From Neoarius graeffei (lineage: Eukaryota; Chordata; Actinopteri; Siluriformes; Ariidae): a stretch of DNA of 64,000 bases. This document shows positions 22,378 through 34,800 of this stretch, piece by piece. A program made the position numbers and the translations under genes. The stretch spans positions 32,122,464 through 32,186,463 of the forward strand of contig NC_083582.1 in NCBI RefSeq assembly GCF_027579695.1, written 5' to 3'. Positions within the stretch are counted from its first letter, which is position 1, and each line of letters begins with the position of its first letter. A model generated the notes under the pieces. That model was not told the DNA's origin and searched no databases. It saw only the letters and a list, made by a program, of their open reading frames with translations.

Positions 22378-22816
22378 CAGTGCAATTTTAATTAGCATTT
22401 CAAGCAACAACAGTCGAAGCCACTTAGCTAGATAGGATTTTCGTTTTCCAGGCGGCACAAACTCTTTTATTCTCTCTCATCTCGATTTGATTTGGTGCGT
22501 TTCAGATCAGAAAAGGCTGGACAGTCGGGACCTGTTGTTTATGAAGTTATTGGGTGCTGACGAGACTTGAGCTAGTTTGCTAACTTACCAGACTATAGGC
22601 TAACGAACACAAGACACTATTGTTTTGATCATTGGTTGTATTTTCGAACGGAAATGAAAACGGGTAGCAAACTTATGTTCACATTTTATTTACAACATGA
22701 TGTACCGCCTCTGACTGCTTTCTGTCAATTATGAGCAGCCCAGCCGCGTTCACAGCTCCTCCTCCAATCAGCAGCTGGAGATGAGCCTCCTCTCGGGAAG
22801 TCTTGTCCCGCCCCTC

Positions 22817-23685
22817 GCCGGTCACACCGCCCGAACTTTGCTGGAGCGTTCCTGGAGCGGGGAAAAAATTCATCACCGCTCGTAACCGTTCACCACCGTT
22901 TAACAAAAGTTGGCCCCCGTTAAAGCAACGCCGTATACACTCGGCCACCGCTGATGTTTCTGGAGGGGCCCTCCTACCGCTCCGAAAGTTTTGAGCTGCA
23001 CAAAATATTGCGAGCGGTGAGGAGGGGGCAGTTTTCCGCTCCACCAGCGCCCAGTCAAAGTTTGGCACCGCTAGACGCAAGTTCGTGGCCGCTTGGGTCC
23101 GCTAGGCCAACGCAGAAATCTTGAACGCTGGACCACCGCTGCTTCGCCAGCGTTGATCGGGCGGCGATTAAACGTTGCACAAACCTCGGTGGAGCGGTTG
23201 TAAGCGTTTTACGAGCGGACACGGGGTTGCTGGAACGGTGTCGGGCGTTGAAGCAGCTATCCATGGCGGCGATGAACTTTGGTTTGGCGTTGGTATAGAA
23301 TTTGGCTATAAATACGGGGAGAAATGGACCAGGAGCTCATCTGGAATCGAGCTGCCGTTGAGTTCAGACCTCATCTATATCGAATTTGCTCAAAGTTACA
23401 GTAAAACTGTATCACCATGGATGCTGGGAGACTTGCTATGATTGGTGCTAAACCAACTTTATACCCCCGCCGAGCCAAAGCCCGCATGCGCAGAACGCCG
23501 CTAAACCAACGCTAAAGCAACGCCGGCTTCAGTGGTGCACCGCTAAGCCAACGCCCGTGCTTTCGATTTTTTTTTTTTCCCCATTTTGTGCCGCGGTGAC
23601 GAGCGTTGTCGAACTTCGGCCCCCCCTCCCTACCGTTCAAGGAACGCTCCAGCAAAGTTCGGGCGGTGTGACCGGGCCATTATTG
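22817..23685. mobile_element. Non-autonomous TIR element, unclassified
   Basis: GGTCACACCGCCCGAACTTT (left) and AAAGTTCGGGCGGTGTGACC (right) are perfect inverted repeats extending about 33 bp. The interior is GC-rich with repeated GCTAAACCAACGC-like words. Superfamily and target duplication are unclear. Confidence 0.75.
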
Positions 23686-23832
23686 ACTCCCATCTCCAGT
23701 GAGGCTCAGTCTCCGAATGTAGCGTTTTAGTCGGTTTTGTCCAATAACCGTCTAGTATTTTGCTATTGAAAAGGGCATACATTTTTTTAAAAAAGCAATT
23801 GAAGTCCATTCAGGCTCGGCTAGATTGCGTTG

Positions 23833-26800
23833 TCACACTCTCTCACACTAACTCACTCTCACTCACACTAACTCACTCACACTAACTCACTCACACTAAC
23901 TCACTCACTCTCACTCACACTCACTCACTCACTCACACTCTCATTCTCACTCACTCACACTAACTCACTCACACACACACTCTCTCTCTCACTCACACTA
24001 ACTCACTCACACTCTCATACTCACTCACACTCTCATTCTCACTCACACTAACTCACTCACTCTCATTCTCACTCACACTAACTCACTCACACTCTCATTC
24101 TCACTCACACTAACTCACTCACACTCATTCTCACACTAACTCACACACTCTCACTCACACTCTCATTCTCACTCACACTCTCATTCTCACACTAACTCAC
24201 ACACTCTCTCTCACACTCTCATTCTCACTCACTCTCTCTCTCTCACTCATTCTCACTCACACTCACTCACTCACACTCTCATACTCACTCACTCACACTA
24301 ACTCACTCACACTCTCTCACTCATTCTCACTCACACTAACTCACTCACACACTCACTCTCTCTCTCACTCACACTAACTCACTCACACTCTCATTCTCAC
24401 TAACTCACTCACACACTCACTCTCTCACTCACACTAACTCACTCACACTCTCATTCTCACTCACACTAACTCACTCACACTCTCTTTCTCACTCACTCAC
24501 ACTAACTCACACACTCACTCTCTCACTCATTCTCACTCACACTAACTCACTCACACTCTCTCATTCTCACTCACTCACACACTCACTCTCTCACTCATTC
24601 TCACTCACACTAACTCACTCACACTCTCATTCTCACTCACTCACTCACACTAACTCACTCACACTCACTCTCACTCACTCACACTCTCATACTCACTCAC
24701 ACTAACTCACTCACACACACACTCTCTCTCTCACTCACACTAACTCACTCACACTCTCATACTCACTCACACTCTCATTCTCACTCACACTAACTCACTC
24801 ACACTCTCATTCTCACTCACACTAACTCACTCACACTCTCATTCTCACTCACACTAACTCACTCACACTCTCATTCTCACACTAACTCACACACTCTCAC
24901 TCACACTCTCATTCTCACTCACTCACACTCACTCACTCACACTCTCATTCTCACTCACTCACACTCACTCTCTCTCTCACTCATTCTCACTCACACTCAC
25001 TCACTCACTCACTCACTCACACTCTCATACTCACTCACTCACTCACACTAACTCACTCACACTCTCTCTCTCACTCATTCTCACTCACTCACACTAACTC
25101 ACTCACACACTCACTCTCTCACTCACACTAACTCACTCACACTCTCATTCTCACTCACTCACACTAACTCACTCACACTCTCATTCTCACTCACTCACAC
25201 TAACTCACTCTCACTCACACTAACTCACTCACACTCACTCTCACTCACTCACACTCTCATACTCACTCACACTAACTCACTCACACACACACTCTCTCTC
25301 TCACTCACACTAACTCACTCACACTCTCATACTCACTCACACTCTCATTCTCACTCACACTAACTCACTCACACTCTCATTCTCACTCACACTAACTCAC
25401 TCACACTCTCATTCTCACTCACACTAACTCACTCACACTCTCATTCTCACACTAACTCACACACTCTCACTCACACTCTCATTCTCACTCACTCACACTC
25501 ACTCACTCACACTCTCATTCTCACTCACTCACACTCACTCTCTCTCTCACTCATTCTCACTCACACTCACTCACTCACTCACTCACTCACTCACTCACAC
25601 TCTCATACTCACTCACTCACTCACACTAACTCACTCACACTCTCTCTCTCACTCATTCTCACTCACTCACACTAACTCACTCACACACTCACTCTCTCAC
25701 TCACACTAACTCACTCACACTCTCATTCTCACTCACTCACACTAACTCACTCACACTCTCATTCTCACTCACTCACACTAACTCACTCACACTCACTCTC
25801 TCTCACTCATTCTCACTCACACTCTCATTCTCTCACTCACACTAACTCACTCAGACACTCTCTCTCTCACTCACTCACTCACACTCTCATTCTCTCTCAC
25901 TCATTCTCACTCACACTAACTCACTCACACTCTCTCACTCACACTAACTCACTCACACACTCACTCTCTCACTCATTCTCACTCACACTAACTCACTCAC
26001 ACTCTCATTCTCACTCACTCACACTAACTCACTCACACACTCACTCTCTCTCACTCATTCTCACTCACTCACACTAACTCACTCACACACTCTCTCACTC
26101 ATTCTCACTCACTCACACTAACTCACACACACTCTCTCACACACTCTCATTCTCACTCACACTAACTCACTCACACTCTCATTCTCACTCACTCACACTA
26201 ACTCACTCTCACTCACTCACACTAACTCACTCTCACTCACACTAACTCACTCACACTCTCTCATTCTCACTAACTCACTCACACACTCACTCTCTCACTC
26301 ATTCTCACTCACACTAACTCACTCACACTCTCATTCTCACTAACTCACTCACACACTCACTCTCTCACTCATTCTCACTCACTAACTCACTCACACTCTC
26401 ATTCTCTCTCACTCATTCTCACTAACTCACTCACACACTCACTCTCTCACTCACTCTCACTCACACTAACTCACTCACACTCTCATTCTCACTAACTCAC
26501 TCACACACTCACTCTCTCACTCATTCTCACTCACACTAACTCACTCACACTCTCATTCTCTCTCACTCATTCTCACTCACACTCTCTCATTCTCACTCAC
26601 TCACACTAACTCACTCTCACTCACACTAACTCACTCACACTCTCTCATTCTCACTAACTCACTCACACACTCACTCTCTCACTCATTCTCACTCACACTA
26701 ACTCACTCACACTCTCATTCTCTCTCACTCATTCTCACTCACACTAACTCACTCACACTCTCTCATTCTCACTCACTCACTAACTCACTCACTCATTCTC

Positions 26801-29800
26801 ACTCACTCACACTCTCATTCTCACTCACTCACACTAACTCACTCACACTCACTCTCTCTCACTCATTCTCACTCACACTCTCATTCTCTCACTCCACACT
26901 AACTCACTCACACACTCTCTCTCTCACTCATTCTCACTCACACTCACTCACTCACACTCTCATTCTCTCTCACTCATTCTCACTCACTCACACTCTCATT
27001 CTCACTCACTAACTCACTCACACTCTCTCTCTCTCACTCATTCTCACTCACTCACACTCTCATTCTCACTCACACTAACTCACTCTCACACTCTCATTCT
27101 CACTCACTCACACTAACTCACTCACACTCTCATACTCACTCACACTCTCATTCTCACTCACACTAACTCACTCACACTCTCATTCTCACACTAACTCACA
27201 CACTCTCACTCACACTCTCATTCTCACTCACTCTCATACTCACTCACTCACACTAACTCACTCACTCACACACTCACTCTCTCTCTCACTCATTCTCACT
27301 CACACTCATTCTCACTCACTCACACTAACTCACTCTCACTCACACTAACTCACTCACACTCTCATTCTCACACACTCACTCACTCTCTCACTCATTCTCA
27401 CTCACACTAACTGACTCACACTCTCATTCTCACTCACACACTCACTCACACACACACTCACTCTCTCTCACTCATTCTCACTCACTCACACTAACTCACT
27501 CACACTCTCATTCTCTCTCACTCATTCTCACTCACACTAACTCACTCACACACTCACTCTCTCTCTCACTCACTCACTCACTCACACTAACTCACTCACA
27601 CACTCACTCTCTCTCTCACTCATTCTCACTCACACTCTCATTCTCACTCACTCACACTAACTCACTCTCACTCACACTAACTCACTCACACTCTCTCATT
27701 CTCACTAACTCACTCACACACTCACTCTCTCACTCATTCTCACTCACACTAACTCACTCACACTCTCTCATTCTCACTAACTCACTCACACTCTCATTCT
27801 CTCTCACTCATTCTCACTCACACTAACTCACTCACACTCTCTCATTCTCACTCACTCACACTAACTCACTCACACACTCTCTCACTCACTCACACTCTCA
27901 TTCTCACTCACTCACACTAACTCACTCACACACTCTCTCTCTCACTCATTCTCACTCACACTCACTCACTCACACTCTCACTCACACTAACTCACTCACA
28001 CTCTCTCTCACTCATTCTCACTCACACTAACTCACTCACACTCTCTCATTCTCACTCACTCACACTAACTCACTCACACACTCACTCTCTCTCACTCATT
28101 CTCACTCACTCACACTAACTCACTCACACTCTCATTCTCTCTCACTCATTCTCACTCACACTAACTCACTCACACACTCACTCTCTCTCTCACTCATTCT
28201 CACTCACACTAACTCACTCACACACTCACTCTCTCTCTCACTCATTCTCACTCACACTCACTCACTCACACTCTCTCTCTCACTCACACTAACTCACTCT
28301 CTCTCTCACTCATTCTCACTCACACTAACTCACTCACACTCTCTCATTCTCACTCACTCACACTAACTCACTCACACACTCACTCTCTCTCACTCATTCT
28401 CACTCACTCACACTAACTCACTCACACTCTCATTCTCTCTCACTCATTCTCACTCGCACTAACTCACTCACACTCTCTCATTCTCACTCACTCACACTAA
28501 CTCACTCACACACTCTCTCACTCATTCTCACTCACTCACACTAACTCACTCACACACTCTCTCTCACTCATTCTCACTCACACTCACTCACTCACACTCT
28601 CATTCTCACTCACACTAACTCACTCACACTCTCTCATTCTCACTCACTCTCTCTCACTCATTCTCACTCACTCACACTAACTCACTCACACACTCTCTCA
28701 CTCATTCTCACTCACTCACACTCTCATTCTCACTCACTCACACTAACTCACTCACACACACTCTCTCTCTCACTCACACTAACTCACTCACACTCTCATT
28801 CTCACTCACTCACACTAACTCACTCTCACTCACACTAACTCACTCACACTCTCATTCTCACTAACTCACTCACACACTCTCTCACTCACACTAACTCACT
28901 CACACTCTCTCATTCTCACTAACTCACTCACACTCTCATTCTCTCTCACTCATTCTCACTCACACTAACTCACTCACACTCTCATTCTCACTCACTCACA
29001 CTAACTCACTCACACACTCTCTCTCTCACTCACACTCACTCACTCACACTCTCTCTCTCACTCACACTAACTCACTCACACTCTCATTCTCACTAACTCA
29101 CTCACACACTCTCTCACTCACACTAACTCACTCACACTCTCTCATTCTCACTAACTCACTCACACTCTCATTCTCTCTCACTCATTCTCACTCACACTAA
29201 CTCACTCACACTCTCATTCTCACTCACTCACACTAACTCACTCACACACTCTCTCTCTCACTCACACTCACTCACTCACACTCTCTCTCTCACTCACACT
29301 ACTCACTCACACTCTCTCTCTCACTCATTCTCACTCACACTAACTCACTCACACTCTCTCATTCTCACTCACTCACACTAACTCACTCACACACTCACTC
29401 TCTCTCTCTCATTCTCACTCACTCACACTAACTCACTCACACTCTCATTCTCTCTCACTCATTCTCACTCGCACTAACTCACTCACACTCTCTCATTCTC
29501 ACTCACTCACAAGTAACTCACTCTCACACTCTCTCACTCATTCTCACTCACTCACACTCTCATTCTCACTCACTCACGAACTCACTCACACACTCTCGTC
29601 TCACTCATCTCACTCACACTCACTCACTCACACTCTCATTCTCACTCACACTAACTCACTCACACTCTCTCATTCTCACTCACTCTCTCTCACTCACTCA
29701 CACTAACTCACTCACACACTCTCTCACTCATTTCTCACTCACTCACACTCTCATTCTCACTCACACTAACTCACTCACACTCTCTCATTCTCACTCACTC

Positions 29801-30767
29801 TCTCTCACTCATTCTCACTCACTCACACTAACTCACTCACACACTCTCTCACTCATTCTCACTCACTCACACTCTCATTCTCACTCACTCACACTAACTC
29901 ACTCTCACTCACACTAACTCACTCACACTCTCATTCTGCACTAACTCACTCACACACTCACTCTCTCACTCATTCTCACTCACTCACACTCATTCTCTCT
30001 CACTCATTCTCACTCACACTAACTCACTCACACTCTCTCATTCTCACTCACTCACACACTCACTCTCTCTCTCACTCATTCTCACTCACACTAACTCACT
30101 CACACTCTCATTCTCACTCACTCACACTAACTCACTCTCACTCACACTAACTCACTCACACTCTCTCATTCTCACTAACTCACTCACACACTCACTCTCT
30201 CACTCATTCTCACTCACACTAACTCACTCACACTCTCATTCTCTCTCACTCATTCTCACTCACACTAACTCACTCACACTCTCTCATTCTCACTCACTCA
30301 CTAACTCACTCACACACTCTCTCACTCATTCTCACTCACTCACACTCTCATTCTCACTCACTCACACTCACTCATTCTCACTCCCACTCTCATTCTCTCA
30401 CTCCCACTAACTCACTCACACTCTCTCTCACTCATTCTCACTCACTCACTCACTCACTCACTCACTCACTCACTCACTCACTCACTCACTCACTCACACT
30501 CTCTCATTCTCACTCACTCACACTAACTCACTCACACTCTCTCATTCTCACTCACTCACACTATCTCACTCACACTAACTCACTCACACTCTCATTCTCA
30601 CTCACTAACTCGCTCACACTAACTTGCTCACTCTCTCATTCTCACTCACTCACACTCTCATTCTCACTCACTCACACTAACACACTCACTCTCTCACTCA
30701 TTCTCACTCACACTAACTCACTCACACTCTCATTCTTGCTCACTCACCCACACTCACTCACGCACAC
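23833..30767. repeat. 6.9-kb CACT-derived simple-sequence array, + strand almost free of G
   Basis: Built from irregular mixtures of CACT, ACTCACACTAACTCACTCAC, CTCT and CTCATTCTCAC words. Only about ten G residues occur on the + strand (for example near 25853, 27412, 28454, 29468). Higher-order structure is visible: a block from about 24661 recurs at about 25231, an offset near 570 bp, and another recurs with an offset near 230 bp around 28.87-29.26 kb. Scattered substitutions and indels cluster in the last third. Confidence 0.95.
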
Positions 30768-31352
30768 AAAATACTTTTGTGATCGTGCAGTTTTGAAATT
30801 GTTAAAATAAACATGTTCACCTACATGTTCATCTTGTTGGGCTTGTGATTTTGACTTTCCAAAATGTATGAAAAGTCACCATATTAGGACTTTTTTTTGG
30901 CAAATAAGATGTATCGCAATGTTTGACCTCGGTATTTGAAAAATCCTGGTTACGGCCCTGCCCGCAAGCCATATTTTGAAAAGAAACACTCCCACCCCCC
31001 GCGTCTCCACCCCTCCTCCCCCTCATAAAGCCTGAGAAATTCTGCTTTATAATGGGCGTCTATTGCGTTACACACCAGTGGAGCTCGTTAAGTTAGAGTG
31101 TAGAGAGCTTGGAAAAATAGCTCAAACTTTCTCATTTAAACTGTGTTTTCAGCCCCAATTTTCACTCCACACACAATTTTCTCAAAAGTAGTAGCCACAC
31201 TTGTCCTGATTCACACAATGTGTCTACCTGAGCGATAGGATTTACAGTTTTTGCTCTGGGGTGGATATCAACCAAAATGAAGAAAAGCTGAGGGAATTCC
31301 CTGGGGAGGTAGAAAGGGCGCAGGGAGACAGAAGTTCTGTGTCAGTTAAATT

Positions 31353-31717
31353 CTCATCTCCTCTCATCTCTAGCCGCTTTATCCTGTTCTACAGGGTCGC
31401 AGGCAAGCTGGAGCCTATCCCAGCTGACTACGGGTGAAAGGCGGGGTACACCCTGGACAAGTCACCAGGTCATCACAGGGCTGACACATAGACAACCATT
31501 CACATTCACACCTACGCTCAATTTAGAGTCACCAGTTAACCTAACCTGCATGTCTTTGGACTGTGGGGGAAACCGGAGCACCCGGAGGAAACCCACGCGG
31601 ACACAGGGAGGACATGCAAACTCCGCACAGAAAGGCTCTCGCTGGCCACGGGGCTCGAACCCAGGACCTTCTTGCTGTGAGGCGACAGCGCTAACCACTA
31701 CACCACCGTGCCGCCCT
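31353..31717 (-). mobile_element. tRNA-derived SINE (family 1), minus orientation
   Basis: A complete reversed copy with GCGCTAACCACTACACCACC at its right end and GGTCGCAGGCAAGCTGGAGC at the left. Target duplication TGTCAGTTAAATT at 31340-31352 and 31718-31730. It lies about 170 bp upstream of the first coding exon of cep55. Confidence 0.93.
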
Positions 31718-31887
31718 TGTCAGTTAAATTAATACTATTAATTCATATCCAATGTTAAATTACTTTTTGTATATGTCTAACTCTGTGCTGCTGTAACAGG
31801 TGAATTTCCCTCTAGAATGAATAAAGTTGGCTGGCTGGCTGTCTAAAATAGTAAATACTTGGTTGTTTTCCAGGGAGCAATTCAGTG

Positions 31888-34800
31888 ATGGCATCTAAGG
31901 GACCCAAGGAAACATTGGCAAGTAAACTAGGATTTAAAAGCGGTGGCTCCAAGGCCTTGGAAGCGGCGCTTGAGAAACTGAAAAAGGAAAATGCCCAGTT
32001 GAAGAAGACTTTGGATGAAATGTCAAAACGACAGGGAAGGCATCATCCTGCACCTCCTGATTCAGATAAATCCAAGCTGTTGGAGGTGAGTCTCTTTCCG
32101 TCTGTAGAAGACAGACAATGAACGATGCAGCCCTTACGAGTTGAGGAACGTCAACTTAACCAGCCATTCTTTTTCTAACACAACTGAATGTGTGTTTTTT
32201 GGCACCACAGAGAATTCTGTCACTGGAGACGCTGAGGGAGAGAAACACCCAGCAGCTGCTGGCTAAAGAACAGGAGCTCTCCATCATGAAGCAACAGCTG
32301 CGGGCTGAAGGTGGAGAGGTGGTGGCCTCGCTGCAGAACCAGCTGGATCAGAAAAGGCAGGAGGCAGAACAGAGAGAGAAACTCTTTCAAAACCTTTCAC
32401 AGGAGACCGAGGACCTGAAAAACAAATTGCTGGCTGTCACCGAGAAGTGCCAAACACTTGAAAAATGCAGTACTGACATGCAGGTCGGTGACTTTCTGTC
32501 TAACCCCATATCCTTCTGATCTAAAAAAGAAAAGGGGGGGGAGAGAGAAATCTAGTATAATTTCTTTCTGTGTTGCAGGAATATTTCATGCATCATATCA
32601 GATACGTTATTGAAGTAGCTTTAAATCTTTTCATAATCTTAAAGTTGTTCTGGGTACATACATGGTTAGAACCGATATGCAGGGTATTTATTTATTTTAA
32701 TATATGAGTATAAAGGAACTTATTTACATCATTTGGCATACACCCATCTCCAAAGTGACTTGCATCATCTCCATCAAATCCCCTGCTAGTACAAAAGCTA
32801 AAACTTTGAGAGGAGTTAGTACAGCAAGAATAACGGCCAAGTCACTATCCTTTTCATAAGGAAACGCCAAACAGTTTAGTACAATTCTCCTGAACAGGTA
32901 CGTACGTGCTACACGAGTGAGCAAAGACTTGTGTATTAGAGATGCGTTCGTAGTTAGAAGACATGATTATTAGTTAGTTGTGCGACTTCAGTGTTTTTGA
33001 TCCAGTATGGAAACTATTCCACTGTTTCAGTATAACTTCAGTTAAAGACTTTTTTTTTTTTTTTTTAATTAAGGTCAGAACTCCTGTTCACTTTATTCAT
33101 ACTAATCACATCATGTTCGTATGGAAAGGGCACAGGCTCGCTGATCCAGGATCCCAGGTTCGATCCTGCGCTCAGGTTGCTCTGTGTGGAGTTTCTCTCC
33201 ATGTGTCCACTTTTTGGTTTTCTTTGTATTCTCTGGTTTCCTCTCATCTCTGAAAACCAGCCCAGTAGATGGATTAGCTGTGCTAAGTGTGTGTGTGTGT
33301 TCGTTCCAGTCGTGCTTCCAGGGTTCTAGGAATAGGCTCAGGATCCACCTGGGCTCTGACCAGTAAACACTTACTGAAGATGGAGGGTTTAATTTATAGA
33401 GGATATTATACAGTTGCACAAAGATATGAAGTTTATCTTCGAGTGGTGAATGTATATTTCACGAGCGAGTGAAGTGAAAGCATGAAAATATTTTTCAACA
33501 TGAGGTAGGGCTGGGCGATATGAGAAATTATATCACGATATATTTTTTCAAAATTTTCGATAACGATATATATCACGATATAAATCAAATCACCATTTTT
33601 GTATTTTCTTTAATTTTCTGCTCAAAATATGAACATTACAAATTAGTAGTTCCTTCCTAATTAACAAAAATAGCTTAACAAGCCTTCAAGTTTCACAGAA
33701 CCAAAACAAACTGGATGCACATTCTTTTGTTCTTTTTATTCAAATGAATAAACTGAAACTGAAAAATAAAAACTATATACCATTGTTAATCATTTGTGCA
33801 AATTCTAGCAGCTTTCAAATAAACAAAGACATATTGACATGTAAACCTTATGCTGCACGGAGAAAAAAAGTGCAATCCTGTACGTCAGTGTGTTTGTTTT
33901 GTGTAACACTTTGTTGTATGTCCGATTTTAAATATCCAAAATACCTCCACACAACCGAAGATCTCTGGCCCTTCTTTTCAACGATGTCCTCCAGGGCAGT
34001 GCTCTGACTTTCCTGTTCAGAACTCCGGTCAGTCGGCTTCTCGCTCATTTTTACGATCGCTTTGTTTCACGCTTTGTTGGAGAAATGCCGCGCTCCTGCA
34101 AACTTCACCACAGCCATGCTGTGCGTTGCTGCTACACGTGTTTGTGTGTGTGCACGCAACCTAACATGACGTGGCTCTCTTCCCAACTGATTGGTTACGT
34201 ACGGTACTGTTTAGTTATGATTGGCTATTCACGTGTCTGTCAAAACTTCGGATGAAGTAGTTTTATTGAAGGCGTAGGCTTATCGTAGGCATATCGTACG
34301 TGTCTAATTTCTAATCGTAGGAGATTTTATATCGTGAATAACCTCGTAATCGTAAAATTGCCCAGCCCTAACATGAGGAAATAAACTTTGATCTTCGTGC
34401 CACTGTGTAATGTTCTTTATATTATATGGACACAGCCACAAAAAATATACACAAATTAATCAAAAGAATTTTAATTTTGGATCGGTTCACCATTTTGACA
34501 ATGCACGTCTTGTCCGTGAGAACACTGGGAGGGATGTTATCGGAGTGAGATGTTATACATACAGGACACTTTTTTTGTTTTTTTGGATGGAATAAAAATG
34601 TGTTCTATTCCCTTCTAGTGGGTTTCATTCATTTGGTTTGATGGCATGCAATATTGTTAGCGTATCGCTTATCCTATGTGTATTACGTCACTCTACGTAA
34701 TGGAGAATGAGCGTTGAGCATGGTTGTCAAGACAACATGACGTCATATGTCGGAGACGTAAAACTTTTGCACTAGCGAGCGACTGTGACAATTGGTGGAC

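Larger units (their letters stand above)
21884..30960. mobile_element. hAT-like ends bounding a span with a giant simple repeat
   Basis: CAGGGCCGTAACTACCA at 21884 and TGGTTACGGCCCTG at 30960 form an inverted pair of 14-16 bp with the CAGGG start typical of hAT elements. No matching 8-bp flanks are visible. Inside lie a short basic ORF (22258), another TIR element (about 22817-23685) and the 6.9-kb array. If it is one element, its body was replaced or inflated by the array. Confidence 0.5.

Noticed and set aside
22679-23264. GC-rich open frames on both strands
   Set aside because: They fall within a TIR element and show no conserved motif. Overlapping opposite-strand openness follows from base composition.
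23833-30767. CRISPR-like or protein-coding tandem array
   Set aside because: There are no constant repeats with unique spacers. The sequence is irregular simple repeat with stops in minus-strand frames and no ATG on the + strand.
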